A model generated the notes under the pieces. The model was not told where the DNA came from. It made no database searches and saw nothing but the letters and a program-made list of their open reading frames with translations. The position numbers and the translations under genes are program-made. From Promethearchaeota archaeon (lineage in GTDB: Archaea > Asgardarchaeota > Lokiarchaeia > Sigynarchaeales > SOKP01), in assembly GCA_013375495.1 (NCBI GenBank), contig JABXKC010000003.1:179173-243172 (forward strand): a stretch of DNA of 64,000 nt, in the 5' to 3' direction. Of the stretch, positions 44,544 to 53,476 are shown piece by piece (the first letter of the stretch is position 1; each line of letters begins with the position of its first letter).

Positions 44544-46208
44544 ATGGTGAGAAAATTAAAAACTAAAATTAGTATACGTTCTATTTTATTACTCATACCT
44601 TTGATATTCTTAGCAATAACGGCGTCAATTTTTTATTTCAATCGAGTCCAGAGTTATCCCTTTTATGAGAGGGTGCAATTCAAGTCAGCAGGATCGACTC
44701 TTTATGCAAATCTATATTATCCCTCTAAAGATTTAGAATTCCAGGACCAAAATCCTCTGGTAATATTTGCGCACGGTTCTGAGTGGCAAAAAGATGTAGA
44801 TATTAGAGTAGCTTTAGAACTAACTAAGCGAGGATTTTTTGTGGCAGGAATAGATTATCATCAACATGGAGAGAGTGGAGGTGAATTATTTGATGTTGAT
44901 TCTGATACTGGAGTTTTAGGAATTGCTCAAGATTGTTCAAAATTACTCGATGCTATCGAGCTTTTAGATGTCTATCCTAGAATTAACTCCTCTCAAATTG
45001 GATTAGTTGGGCACTCTTTAGGTGGAATGGTGGTTTTAATGAATGGTGCATTGGATGTTCGATTCACGGCTACGATTTCTTGGGCAGGAGTGGTTAACGC
45101 TTCATTTATAGGTTGGGATTTGGATGCGTATAATCCAGTAAATCTGATAAACAATACTGATCCAGAAAACTTACTTCTCATTCACGCCTATGATGATGGT
45201 ACGGTAAGTTATGAAGACCATGCGCTATTAGCTCAAAGTTTAACGGGATGTACAATAATTAATATTACAGATTCCTTTTTCTCAGATCATTATCTAATAT
45301 CAGATACGGTATTAATCGAAACTATTAAATGGTATGAACTGGTGTTTTTTGGTTCTGAAAGCATAAATGGGCCAATAAACCTTAATTGGGTTTCATTTTT
45401 AATTATGATACTATTCATGTTAATCGCTATGTGCCTAACAGTTCTTAGCATAATCATTTATAGTTCCAGATATCTATTGAAAGGAAAAAGAGAGCCACTA
45501 ACTGAAACCTTGGAGGATAAATCAAAAAATAAAATGATTGCACTCAAATTCGTTATATCGTTAATTCTTTATGTTGCATTATGGGTGTTAGTAATAGAAT
45601 CTTTTGGACTGTCTGCCATTTATTTAGCTCCGTTTATAATAATTGGTGCGTACATATTGTATAAATTAGTAATAGCACTTAAGGTTAGAAAGGTAGAGAT
45701 AACCAAGGAGTCTATCAAAGATGAAATAAAATCACAGTTTGATAGAGGAACTGTGGTTTATTCTGTTTTTGCGGGATGTGTGTTTATGGGTTTTTACTAT
45801 TTAATTGCTTTTACTATTCCTTGGACATTACTATATCCTCCGGATTTTCCCTCGTTCATAGGAGCATTTTTGATTTTTCCCATGTACTTGTCATCAGAGA
45901 TTATCTACAGAAAGGTTCTGCTACCTCTTACTAAATTCATCAAATCTCAGAAAAAGAGGACTTTGTTTTTGTCAATAATGATACTATTCATCCATATGTA
46001 CTTTGTATTTATTTCATTCTGGTACTATGGAAGTCCTGAAATAATGGCAGCTTTTTTCGCTTATCTAATGGCTTCTGTGATGAATAGCATCTTATATCAT
46101 AAAACCAAGAAATTTATATCTGTAATAATAAATTCTGTTATCATAAATGGCCTGTTTTTTGGATCTACAGTTCCAATATTAATAGGATTATTAGAATTTT
46201 TAAAGTAA
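44544..46208 (+). CDS. Alpha/beta hydrolase with multi-pass membrane C-terminus
   Basis: A 554-residue protein. One N-terminal membrane segment (SILLLIPLIFLAITASIFYF) is followed by an extracellular or lumenal alpha/beta hydrolase domain (about 35-260) with the nucleophile motif GLVGHSLGGM, an Asp in HAYDDGT and a His in FFSDHYLIS. Residues about 280-554 contain some eight membrane segments; SSEIIYRKVLLPL there is reminiscent of the EExxxR motif of CPBP-type membrane proteases but lacks the first Glu. It likely cleaves an ester outside the membrane face. The fusion is unusual and its substrate is unknown. Confidence 0.8.
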   Translation: MVRKLKTKISIRSILLLIPLIFLAITASIFYFNRVQSYPFYERVQFKSAGSTLYANLYYPSKDLEFQDQNPLVIFAHGSEWQKDVDIRVALELTKRGFFVAGIDYHQHGESGGELFDVDSDTGVLGIAQDCSKLLDAIELLDVYPRINSSQIGLVGHSLGGMVVLMNGALDVRFTATISWAGVVNASFIGWDLDAYNPVNLINNTDPENLLLIHAYDDGTVSYEDHALLAQSLTGCTIINITDSFFSDHYLISDTVLIETIKWYELVFFGSESINGPINLNWVSFLIMILFMLIAMCLTVLSIIIYSSRYLLKGKREPLTETLEDKSKNKMIALKFVISLILYVALWVLVIESFGLSAIYLAPFIIIGAYILYKLVIALKVRKVEITKESIKDEIKSQFDRGTVVYSVFAGCVFMGFYYLIAFTIPWTLLYPPDFPSFIGAFLIFPMYLSSEIIYRKVLLPLTKFIKSQKKRTLFLSIMILFIHMYFVFISFWYYGSPEIMAAFFAYLMASVMNSILYHKTKKFISVIINSVIINGLFFGSTVPILIGLLEFLK

Positions 46209-46339
46209 ATATTCACTTCTTTTTTTTTACTAATTCTTACTTCAAATTAGAAATTATATTCCTGAAATTTGAAAAAACATAATTAGTATAGAGATTTAAA
46301 TTAGATATCACTTAAAAATTATAAAATGAATCGATAACC

Positions 46340-47146
46340 ATGGAAGAGAAAAAGAATTATGAGTCTTCTTCTAATTTGAAGAAATATATTAAAAACTTAT
46401 TTGATTTCTCGCAGTATAGCATTAAGACAATCCTTTATATCCTCTTGTTTGTTGTCTTAGTAGTAATTTCAATAATACTATTATACTATAACTATTTTAT
46501 CGATACAACATTCGTATACACGATTGTTGCTGAATGGTTTGTTAATCCAATTTACGCTTTAGGATTTTTAGGAATATTCCTTTTTATTGGTATCATGGCG
46601 ATTCAAGGATTAATAGTTCCAATTCCGTCCGAAGTAGTCCTCTTAGCTACGGGGATGATCTGGGGGTGGTTTTTTGGCGGTATTATGGGAATTATTGGTT
46701 CAATGGCTGCTAGTTTATTGTGTTTCTATATAAGTAGGAGAGGAGGAAGACCTTTAGCAAAAAAATTTGTTGGAGACAGTGGACTTGCTATGGCAGATAG
46801 ATTGATTAATAAATATGGTATTAAGGCAATAATAGTTTCGAGATTTATTCCTATCATTTCATTTGATGTAATTTCATACGCATCTGGTTTGGTTGATATA
46901 GATATTAAAAAATATTCAATTGGGACATTAATAGGCTCAATTTTTCGAGCTTTCTTTTACTCCATCTGGGGTGCCCTGCTAGGATTCACACCCCCTATTG
47001 ATACTACAGATGTTGAGTTAATTAGAGCTCAATCAGAAGTGTTTAACGTAATTTTGCTGCTAGTATTGGCAATTCTTGTTTTAATGTTTGTACTGTATTA
47101 CTTCATTAGCAAACATTACGAGAAAAAAGTAGATATACCTGAATAA
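46340..47146 (+). CDS. VTT/DedA/TVP38-family membrane protein
   Basis: A 268-residue membrane protein with the VTT (SNARE-associated) domain: LIVPIPSEVVLLATGMIWG, then SMAASLLCFYISRRGGRPLA and the conserved ISRFIPIISFDVISYASG-like segment with Arg and Pro, followed by FRAFFYSIWGALLGF. Bacterial DedA and eukaryotic TMEM41B/VMP1 relatives move or scramble lipids, and some DedA proteins recycle polyprenyl phosphate. A similar lipid-handling role is likely here. It follows the membrane hydrolase by 130 bases on the same strand, near a PAP2 phosphatase. Confidence 0.85.
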   Translation: MEEKKNYESSSNLKKYIKNLFDFSQYSIKTILYILLFVVLVVISIILLYYNYFIDTTFVYTIVAEWFVNPIYALGFLGIFLFIGIMAIQGLIVPIPSEVVLLATGMIWGWFFGGIMGIIGSMAASLLCFYISRRGGRPLAKKFVGDSGLAMADRLINKYGIKAIIVSRFIPIISFDVISYASGLVDIDIKKYSIGTLIGSIFRAFFYSIWGALLGFTPPIDTTDVELIRAQSEVFNVILLLVLAILVLMFVLYYFISKHYEKKVDIPE

Positions 47147-47244
47147 ACTCGAGTTAATTTAATTTTATTTGAATTTTTCTACTTTTTACATGTGTGATTG
47201 TGATATTATTCCGTTTTTTAATTTTTGTCATTTGATTTTTGGGT

Positions 47245-47418
47245 ATGAATAGTAATGAAAATTCAATACAGGGAAAGGAACTGCTCAAAGAAGATAATAC
47301 ATCCTTATCAAAATTATATAAAGATCTCAATAAAGCGATAAGTTCTAATAATATTCAATCGATATGGGAACTATCTAAAACCATAACAAGATACCACTTC
47401 CGACATAACAAAATTTAA
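47245..47418 (+). CDS. Possible 57-residue helical protein
   Basis: An ATG at 47245 opens a 57-codon frame, charged and helical, beginning MNSNENSIQGKELLKEDN and ending FRHNKI. It has codon use like its neighbours and lies between the VTT gene and the 84-residue gene on the same strand. The ribosome site is weak (a lone GGG just before). Not recognised. Confidence 0.4.
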   Translation: MNSNENSIQGKELLKEDNTSLSKLYKDLNKAISSNNIQSIWELSKTITRYHFRHNKI

Positions 47419-47492
47419 TAAAATTCTTGGCTTTAATCAACTAAATCATAGTTTTCTGCAGTTTTTATAACCTTTAATATCATATATTGTGA

Positions 47493-47531
47493 AGTCTTTA
47501 AGATATATAGCAGAAAGTCTCCTTAAAGACT
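47493..47531. promoter_or_regulatory. Ten-base perfect inverted repeat before the 84-residue gene
   Basis: AGTCTTTAAG and CTTAAAGACT are perfect inverted arms separated by 19 bases. They lie about 95-135 bases upstream of the ATG at 47626, just before a TATA-like AAATATATAAAG near 47547. As DNA this could be an operator; as RNA a hairpin that ends transcription from the small ORF upstream, though no T-run follows. Confidence 0.4.
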
Positions 47532-47598
47532 AATTCATTTTCTATTTGCAAAAATATATAAAGCTAAAACCTACTAGAATGTTAGTTGAATATATTAA

Positions 47599-47624
47599 AT
47601 ATTAAAAAAGGGGTTTTTTAATAT
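47599..47624 (+). promoter_or_regulatory. Perfect 11-base-pair hairpin with GGGG loop directly before the ATG
   Basis: Arms ATATTAAAAAA and TTTTTTAATAT flank GGGG, so the RNA folds into an 11-pair stem with a tetra-G loop, and the ATG of the 84-residue gene begins one base after the stem. The G loop is the only ribosome-site-like sequence, so the hairpin may present or hide it. Confidence 0.5.
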
Positions 47625-47625
47625 C

Positions 47626-47880
47626 ATGATTTTAGCAGCGGGGGACTATGAGAATATGCTAAGGGATGGTTTAATACAAAAATTAAACTGGTTAGAAGAA
47701 GAATTCAACTTTCTATTTAGCTCTAAAAAGCGTAATTATTCTCAAAAAGATAAAGCTCTTGCACATCAGATTATTAAAGATATCACTGAAAGTATTAATT
47801 GTTCTGAGGACATCCAATTAAAGGAATTATTAATTGATACTTTAAAATCAATTAAAAGTATTTATCCTGAATTATTTTAA
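47626..47880 (+). CDS. Small helical protein behind a leader hairpin
   Basis: An 84-residue all-helical protein (MILAAGDYENMLRDGLIQKL at the start), with a charged middle (SSKKRNYSQKDK) and a C-terminal helix pair. No membrane segment or Cys motif apart from one NCSED. Family not recognised. Its start is unusual: an 11-pair hairpin with a GGGG loop ends one base before the ATG, and another inverted repeat lies about 100 bases further up. This suggests translational or transcriptional control. The next gene, for a longin-like protein, follows after 123 bases on the same strand. Confidence 0.65.
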   Translation: MILAAGDYENMLRDGLIQKLNWLEEEFNFLFSSKKRNYSQKDKALAHQIIKDITESINCSEDIQLKELLIDTLKSIKSIYPELF

Positions 47881-48003
47881 TTTTTTAATACTTTTTTTGG
47901 CAATAGAATTTATTATTGAATTTCCTTATTTTATTATATATTTCACAAAATTCTGAATGATAAATCCTAATATATTATTATTGCTGCTTAAGGTCCCACT
48001 ATA

Positions 48004-49086
48004 ATGGAACGATTAATTATTGTACATTGGAATAAGAGTACAGGGCCAATACCAATAATTCAATATCCTCCGGAAGGAATCTATCCTTCAAAAGATGTAT
48101 TTCTAAAAATATGGGCACAACACGAATTAAACAAAGAGAACTCGTTGATAGAACTTGACTCCGTATTAGGAGAAAAAGATCGGAGTATTGTTTCTGTTAT
48201 ACAAGAGTATGAAAATGAAATTTACTTCCTCGTGCTGATAATCGCTTCAAAAAGTAAATGGAATGAGATAATTTCTTCAGATATTTTAGCGGTTATAACA
48301 AAGAACTTGTTAGAACTTATAAACACAAATAAAATCACTAGAGCCATCTCTGAAGCGTTTAACACCATAAAAAATTATAGTAAATTAGAAGGAGAAGATT
48401 TAATCAACTTTTTTCAAGAAAAGATAAAAGCTACAATATTACAGATTCTTCGGAACGGAGTGATTTCTAAAACCGAATTAAGTGAAATTCTACGACAAGA
48501 ATACGGCTTTTCTACCGTTAATATTGACCTATTATTGATCTCTTTTCTTCGAGAAAAATTAATTCTGAAAAAGTCACTTCCAGGGAGTAAAGAATGTTAT
48601 TTCTTAATTAAAGATCTATCCTATATGCGAATACTTCCTAAGAAAATACCTGATGAAAAAATAGATGAAAAAACAGCGAAAAAATTCAAAAAAGAATTTA
48701 TTAAATTTTATTCTAGTTATAATTGTAGCCAAGAAATTGACAGTAAGGTAATTGTTAATTTCTTAAGCGATATTGACGTGTATAAACTAATTAGAACTCT
48801 AAGGAAAAAGGAGTTAACTGTAAACGATTGTCTTAACTGTTTGAATAATAGAGAGGAACTATTCGAAGAATTACTGGAAAGAAAAATTCTCTTTGAAGCA
48901 AAAGGGATCGTATATCTCTTTACTGATATTCGGTTTATTAAATATACTCCATACTACATAATAAAAGTATTACCCCTACGTTATAAAAATCAAGAAATTT
49001 CGTTAGATCAATACTTGTGTCATTTAGAACTGTTGATTAGTCAACTTAAAGATAAGTCCTCCATCTTAGATTATACCGTTATTTAA
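48004..49086 (+). CDS. Longin-like N-terminal domain plus winged-helix-like region
   Basis: A 360-residue protein. The first 130 residues have the strand pattern of longin/Roadblock-like domains found at the N-terminus of many Asgard proteins: MERLIIVHWNKSTGPIPIIQ, a helix pair, then SIVSVIQEYENEIYFLVLII and a long helix ending the domain. The middle (about 140-215) reads like a winged helix (ILQILRNGVISKTELSEILR), and the rest is helical. It may be an adaptor for small GTPases, one of which is encoded convergently 17 bases away. The family is common in Asgard genomes by my reading, but function is unassigned. Confidence 0.68.
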   Translation: MERLIIVHWNKSTGPIPIIQYPPEGIYPSKDVFLKIWAQHELNKENSLIELDSVLGEKDRSIVSVIQEYENEIYFLVLIIASKSKWNEIISSDILAVITKNLLELINTNKITRAISEAFNTIKNYSKLEGEDLINFFQEKIKATILQILRNGVISKTELSEILRQEYGFSTVNIDLLLISFLREKLILKKSLPGSKECYFLIKDLSYMRILPKKIPDEKIDEKTAKKFKKEFIKFYSSYNCSQEIDSKVIVNFLSDIDVYKLIRTLRKKELTVNDCLNCLNNREELFEELLERKILFEAKGIVYLFTDIRFIKYTPYYIIKVLPLRYKNQEISLDQYLCHLELLISQLKDKSSILDYTVI

Positions 49087-49103
49087 CGGTAATAAAAAGC
49101 AAA

Positions 49104-49796
49104 TTAGATGTTTATGATGGAAGTATCGAGTATATCTTCGTCTGATGGTGCTTTACCGTCTCCGTAAATGTGATAAAGTACAGTTCTCCGAGCGCACTCA
49201 TGAAAACTGCGGTATATCTCTTTTTGTTGCTCAAAAAGCGCACAAGAAGCGTAAATTAAAGGATTCCAAATGTATAATTTATTATCTGGTTCGAACCATA
49301 ATTTCTCGTCCTTTAATACGAGTTTGAAATCCTCTACATCTATAACATTACCAAGATCTTGTTTATTTAACATGACAATTATAGGAATTTCGTTGATTAA
49401 TCGATTTCTTGCCATGTTCTTTAATTCCAATAAAGATTCAACATTATCTTCTAGAAATTTAGTTTGTGAATCTATTACTAAAATAACTGCGTCAGTTTGA
49501 TCATCAGTCTTATCAAAAATCTTTCTCCTTAAAGGAGAGAATCCCTTTTGACCCGCAACAGTATAAACGCGATAAAAAACCTTTTTTTGTTTGGTAGATT
49601 GAAAAAGGCCACGATCAAAATATAATGTGGCACCACTATCTTTTTCGATTATTTGTAGTTCACCAATCGGAATAATATCTTTTTTACTTTCCTTGGTTAT
49701 TCTATATAAAGTTTTTAGAATGGTAGTTTTTCCAGAACCTCCCATACCCCAATACACTATCTTCAAATAGACTTTCCCATCTTTATATAAAACCAT
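49104..49796 (-). CDS. Small GTPase, MglA/Gtr-like
   Basis: A 230-residue P-loop GTPase. G1 is GMGGSGKTT (residues 17-25); G3 is TVAGQKGF, where the usual Asp of DxxG is replaced as in MglA-type TVPGQ; G4 is NKQD; and SCAL in the last third is the likely G5. A short insert follows the P-loop helix (KDIIPIGELQIIEKDSGATL), as in MglA. There is no C-terminal Cys for lipid attachment. MglA-like GTPases set cell polarity in bacteria and are common in Asgard archaea. The convergent neighbour encodes a longin-like protein, the fold that partners such GTPases. Confidence 0.87.
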   Translation of the reverse strand: MVLYKDGKVYLKIVYWGMGGSGKTTILKTLYRITKESKKDIIPIGELQIIEKDSGATLYFDRGLFQSTKQKKVFYRVYTVAGQKGFSPLRRKIFDKTDDQTDAVILVIDSQTKFLEDNVESLLELKNMARNRLINEIPIIVMLNKQDLGNVIDVEDFKLVLKDEKLWFEPDNKLYIWNPLIYASCALFEQQKEIYRSFHECARRTVLYHIYGDGKAPSDEDILDTSIINI

Positions 49797-50024
49797 TCAC
49801 ATTACTCCAAAAAAAATGATCTATACTGTTGATTTTTGCTTATATGCGTTTTCTTATAATATTTACTAATATACATTCTTAATATAAATTTATTCTAAAT
49901 AATTAAGTTGTGATCTTCTAATTTATTTTAATAATCAATAAATCTTATAATCACTGATAATTATAGTCATTTGATCTCTTTGAGAAACTAATATATTCCA
50001 ATTAATAAATAAATCGCTTAAAAA

Positions 50025-50540
50025 ATGGACGAACATTCTGATTGGAATTGGGAATTTTACGATGAAATCGTAGAAGATGTAGAGGAAAATAAAAATATTA
50101 TACAATGTATCGCGTGTGGGAAGTGTGTTGGGGATTGTCCTGCAGCAAAAGTGTCAAATTTCAATAGTCGAAAAATAATTAAAAAAGTTCTCCGTGGAGA
50201 TAAAAGCGTTTTAAAAGATTCAGATATCTGGCATTGCTATTTATGCGAGAGGTGTAAACGCGTATGTCCTAAAGAGAACATTAACATACCTTTACTTATT
50301 ATTAACTTAAGGAACGAGTCTTTTAAGAAAGGGTATGGTCCAAAGTACAACGATTTAAGAAAATATGTCGAGATGTCAGAGAGATTTTTGACTCAGGGAA
50401 TAGTTTTAGAAGAACCCTTAGGAGAAAATTTACCTCAAGAACGAATAGACGAATTAAACGTGATTTGTGACTTTGCTCGTATAAAATATGTATTTAAAGC
50501 AAGTAATGAGAAACAAAAATCAAAAAGAAAAAAACCTTGA
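50025..50540 (+). CDS. hdrC: Heterodisulfide reductase subunit C-like Fe-S protein
   Basis: A 171-residue protein with two [4Fe-4S] motifs, CIACGKCVGDCPA and CYLCERCKRVCPK, spaced as in HdrC, with the conserved ASEN-type helix region after the second (INIPLLIINLRNESF). It passes electrons to HdrB, which is encoded immediately downstream with a four-base TTGA overlap, so the two are translationally coupled. No HdrA or hydrogenase gene is in the window. The acidic N-terminus (MDEHSDWNWEFYDEIVED) is longer than in methanogen HdrC. The physiological disulfide in a non-methanogen is uncertain. Confidence 0.88.
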   Translation: MDEHSDWNWEFYDEIVEDVEENKNIIQCIACGKCVGDCPAAKVSNFNSRKIIKKVLRGDKSVLKDSDIWHCYLCERCKRVCPKENINIPLLIINLRNESFKKGYGPKYNDLRKYVEMSERFLTQGIVLEEPLGENLPQERIDELNVICDFARIKYVFKASNEKQKSKRKKP

Positions 50541-51583
50541 ATAAAAGAAATAGATTAATACAAAATAGAATGAATTTTAATAGTTTAGCTTTAGATATAC
50601 GAGAAATTGAAAAGGATTATCCCGAAAATCCTTTAGATTATTTCAAAGAAAAAAAATTATGCCTGTTTAAAGCATGCTTAGAAAAGTATTTTCCCGGAGT
50701 AAGGTGGGGATTTCAAGATCTCTTAGAAGAATTAGAATTAGAATCGATAGCATGTCAAAATCAATCTTGTTGTAGTGGAACTTTTTTCCAGAGAAATCTT
50801 ATAACTAGAGCTCAATTTTCCGCAATTAACGAAAGAAATCTTAGCGAAATGAATCAGCAAGCAGATATTGCTTTTTTTAGTTGTAACGGATGCTACAATT
50901 CCCTTCTTAGGGGGCGAGATTTTCTGAAATCTCCAGAAATAAGAGTAAAAACTCAAGAAATTCTAAATTCAATCAGTATAAAAATTAAAGGGGAAAGATA
51001 CCACGGAATATACGATATTTTAGAAAATCCTAAAATAAAACTAGTTCACGATTTAGATTTTTTATATCTTATACGGAATGATGTTCTTAACACTTTAAAG
51101 TTCGATTTAAAGGGGCTTAAAGTTGCTGTTCATTATGGCTGCCATTACTTGAATCTTTCGAGGGATAAAAAAACGTTAGATAGCTACTTAGGAAGTAAGA
51201 CTAAACTCGAGGAACTTATCGAGCTTTTTGGAGGGAATCCTGTCGATTACCAAGAAAGAGAAAACTGTTGTGGATGGGGCGCTAGCCAATTGTTAATCAA
51301 TCCTCGCGAAGCTCTTGAAATAACCTATAAAAAGTTAAAAAGCGCTGAAAATGTAGGAGCGGACTTTCTTTTAATGCCTTGCCCAACTTGTCTCTATACT
51401 TTAAGTAAACCAGAATATAGAGACAATATAGAAAAATGGTTCGGCGAAAAGCTAGAAATTCCAACAATTCATCTAAACGAATTAATTTCTATTCTTAGAG
51501 GTTGCGAAGAAGAACGCTGTATTTCTTTAACAAGAAAAACACCTCGTCTCGAGGAAATTTTTGAGATCATTACTCAACAGTAG
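50537..51583 (+). CDS. hdrB: Heterodisulfide reductase subunit B-like protein with two CCG domains
   Basis: A 348-residue protein with two CCG domains. The first has KACLEKY, then SCCSGTFF and FFSCNGCYNSL; the second has HYGCHYLNL, ENCCGWGASQLL and MPCPTCLYTL. In HdrB these cysteines hold two non-cubane [4Fe-4S] clusters that cleave the disulfide substrate, so catalysis is likely intact. It starts with TTG overlapping the hdrC stop. The N-terminal 40 residues and a C-terminal Cys pair (GCEEERCIS) are extra to the methanogen enzyme. It probably couples ferredoxin or hydrogenase electrons to a thiol/disulfide carrier. Confidence 0.88.
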   Translation: MNKRNRLIQNRMNFNSLALDIREIEKDYPENPLDYFKEKKLCLFKACLEKYFPGVRWGFQDLLEELELESIACQNQSCCSGTFFQRNLITRAQFSAINERNLSEMNQQADIAFFSCNGCYNSLLRGRDFLKSPEIRVKTQEILNSISIKIKGERYHGIYDILENPKIKLVHDLDFLYLIRNDVLNTLKFDLKGLKVAVHYGCHYLNLSRDKKTLDSYLGSKTKLEELIELFGGNPVDYQERENCCGWGASQLLINPREALEITYKKLKSAENVGADFLLMPCPTCLYTLSKPEYRDNIEKWFGEKLEIPTIHLNELISILRGCEEERCISLTRKTPRLEEIFEIITQQ

Positions 51584-51609
51584 TTAGAAAGAAAAAATAT
51601 TAGTTTTAC

Positions 51610-52002
51610 TCACATTTCTTCAATTGCATACCTTGGACACGAATCTAAGCATAATAAGCACCCAATACATTTCTCATAGGAGAATTCTAATTTATAATTT
51701 CCGTTGAAGTATAATGCTTCTGTTGGGCATAATGAAATGCAAGCTCCGCAATCGATACAGTTTTCTAATACTATCACGCGCCCTTTCTTGTTAACAATTA
51801 CATTATTTTCTTTCAATGATTCTGTTATCATTTTGATTTTATCTTCGGGAACGTCTAGCAATAAATTTACCCCGTTTGAACCAGTTGAAAATTTTAAGAT
51901 GTTGAATGTAATATCATACTTTAAAATTTCATTAATAATCTTAGAATAGTTATTAATATCCCGAATGACCCCAAAGGGTAAAGTACAATTAATTATCGTC
52001 AT
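51610..52002 (-). CDS. NIL-domain ferredoxin of homocysteine synthesis
   Basis: A 130-residue protein: an N-terminal NIL domain (about 1-75, strands INCTLPFGV and GVNLLLDVP) and a C-terminal two-cluster ferredoxin (CIDCGACISLCP and CIGCLLCLDSCP). It follows the DUF39 gene by one base on the same strand. In Methanosarcina acetivorans the equivalent pair (MA1821 for DUF39, MA1822 for this protein) makes homocysteine from aspartate semialdehyde and sulfide, this subunit supplying electrons. GGAG and GATGTGA in the end of the upstream gene can serve as its ribosome site. Confidence 0.9.
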   Translation of the reverse strand: MTIINCTLPFGVIRDINNYSKIINEILKYDITFNILKFSTGSNGVNLLLDVPEDKIKMITESLKENNVIVNKKGRVIVLENCIDCGACISLCPTEALYFNGNYKLEFSYEKCIGCLLCLDSCPRYAIEEM

Positions 52003-52003
52003 T

Positions 52004-53476
52004 TCACATCAACTCCTCCGAAGTAATAATTCCTACTACCTTTTTCTGATCGTCTATTACAGGTAAGGCGGATATTTCATTAGTTTTCATTTTTCTTGCT
52101 GCAACATCGAGTGGATCGTTATCTGAGGCTGTAATGACCCGAGTTGTGATTATTTCATCTAATCTATGTTTATCGTCAGCGATAGCTTTAGTAATGTCAA
52201 AACTAGTTACTATTCCCCTTAGTTTGCCTTCTCGGTCAATAATTACAATGTGATTAACATTATTCCTTACGATCTTTTCAGCTACAACCTTAATGTCGCA
52301 ATCGTCGTAGCAGATTTCAGCATTTCTCTTTAAATCTTTTACAAATTTTAATTCTGATGTTATTTTCATTGGTTTAAACTCTCGATCCGTTGATAAAGTT
52401 TCAGCTGGAGGATTTAAGAAAAATTTACCGGCTTGAATCCATTCCTTTAGGGTTTCAGCAATCTTTTTCGCATGATGAAACGACGACATAGGGGAACATT
52501 TGACTTTTTTACCGTTCAATTCAATATTTCCACTTTTCATCTCTTTATAACTTACTTGCTTTAGTTTGGGGCGATCACGTCTTGGAACCCCGTAATCAAC
52601 TACATCCGTTATAAGATCTGCGTCAGATATAGCTGTCTTTTTTGCCAATCCCTCGTTTAAAATTGGAATAGCTAATCCTAAACCCACAAATAAAGACGTA
52701 CCATATTTCTCGTAAGTTACACCTCTTAAATATTCTGGCGTCATCTGTTTCAAATCTCCTTTAACAAAAAGAGTTCCAAATCTACTTCCGGGACTATGTT
52801 GAGTTCCTTCTCCAATGATGTATCCAATTCCTCCTCCAAGGAAAATTCTGGTCCCTATACCTATTGTTTCATAGTCCGGATCATTGCTTAAGGGACTCAA
52901 CGCACCTGCTCCAGCAAAATGAGCGTTACCAAATTTTGGTAATAATTTGCCCATGTAGGTATACAGCGTTTTGTCTGAGCTATTCACAGCACATACATAT
53001 CGTTGATATGCGTTCCTTGGATTTAATAAAATTGCTTGATTTATCTCGTTAATAGTAAATTTTGTGTCCACTTCTGCCAAGGGATAACAGTCTGTCGTGT
53101 ATGAATTCCCTCTTAATCTGATTTCCTTTCCTGAAACAAGATCTTCTATTACATGACCTCCGCCGTATTCAAATGGTCGTATGTCTGCCATCCTGGTGCA
53201 GCCAATATAACAATCTACTGCTGCGTTCCCATGATATGCGTGAACATCGTTTAACCATAGATGTTCGAATTTAATCGGAGGATCAGAGTGCCCAAAATTT
53301 AGAAATGCGCCACTGGAACACATAGGGCCAAAAGTACCTGTAGTCACGACATCAATCTCTTCAGCAGCTATTTTTATCCCTCTTTCTTCCACAATTTTTA
53401 TCATTTCTTCAGCGGTTACTACAACCGCACTACCCTTCTTAATTTTTTCGTTAATTTCACCATAAGATTTAGTCAA
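52004..53476 (-). CDS. L-aspartate semialdehyde sulfurtransferase (DUF39) with CBS pair
   Basis: A 490-residue protein. Residues about 1-355 are the DUF39/COG1900 homocysteine-biosynthesis domain: VTTGTFGPMCSSGAFLNFGH, HAYHGNAAVDCYIGCTRM and FLGGGIGYIIGEGTQHSPGS carry the conserved Cys and Gly residues. Residues about 370-490 form two CBS domains, likely an adenosyl-ligand sensor. It makes homocysteine, hence methionine, from aspartate semialdehyde and sulfide with the NIL-ferredoxin encoded next. The start is TTG at 53476, supported by GGTGAT three bases upstream (53480-53485). The operon converges on hdrB. Confidence 0.9.
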   Translation of the reverse strand: MTKSYGEINEKIKKGSAVVVTAEEMIKIVEERGIKIAAEEIDVVTTGTFGPMCSSGAFLNFGHSDPPIKFEHLWLNDVHAYHGNAAVDCYIGCTRMADIRPFEYGGGHVIEDLVSGKEIRLRGNSYTTDCYPLAEVDTKFTINEINQAILLNPRNAYQRYVCAVNSSDKTLYTYMGKLLPKFGNAHFAGAGALSPLSNDPDYETIGIGTRIFLGGGIGYIIGEGTQHSPGSRFGTLFVKGDLKQMTPEYLRGVTYEKYGTSLFVGLGLAIPILNEGLAKKTAISDADLITDVVDYGVPRRDRPKLKQVSYKEMKSGNIELNGKKVKCSPMSSFHHAKKIAETLKEWIQAGKFFLNPPAETLSTDREFKPMKITSELKFVKDLKRNAEICYDDCDIKVVAEKIVRNNVNHIVIIDREGKLRGIVTSFDITKAIADDKHRLDEIITTRVITASDNDPLDVAARKMKTNEISALPVIDDQKKVVGIITSEELM

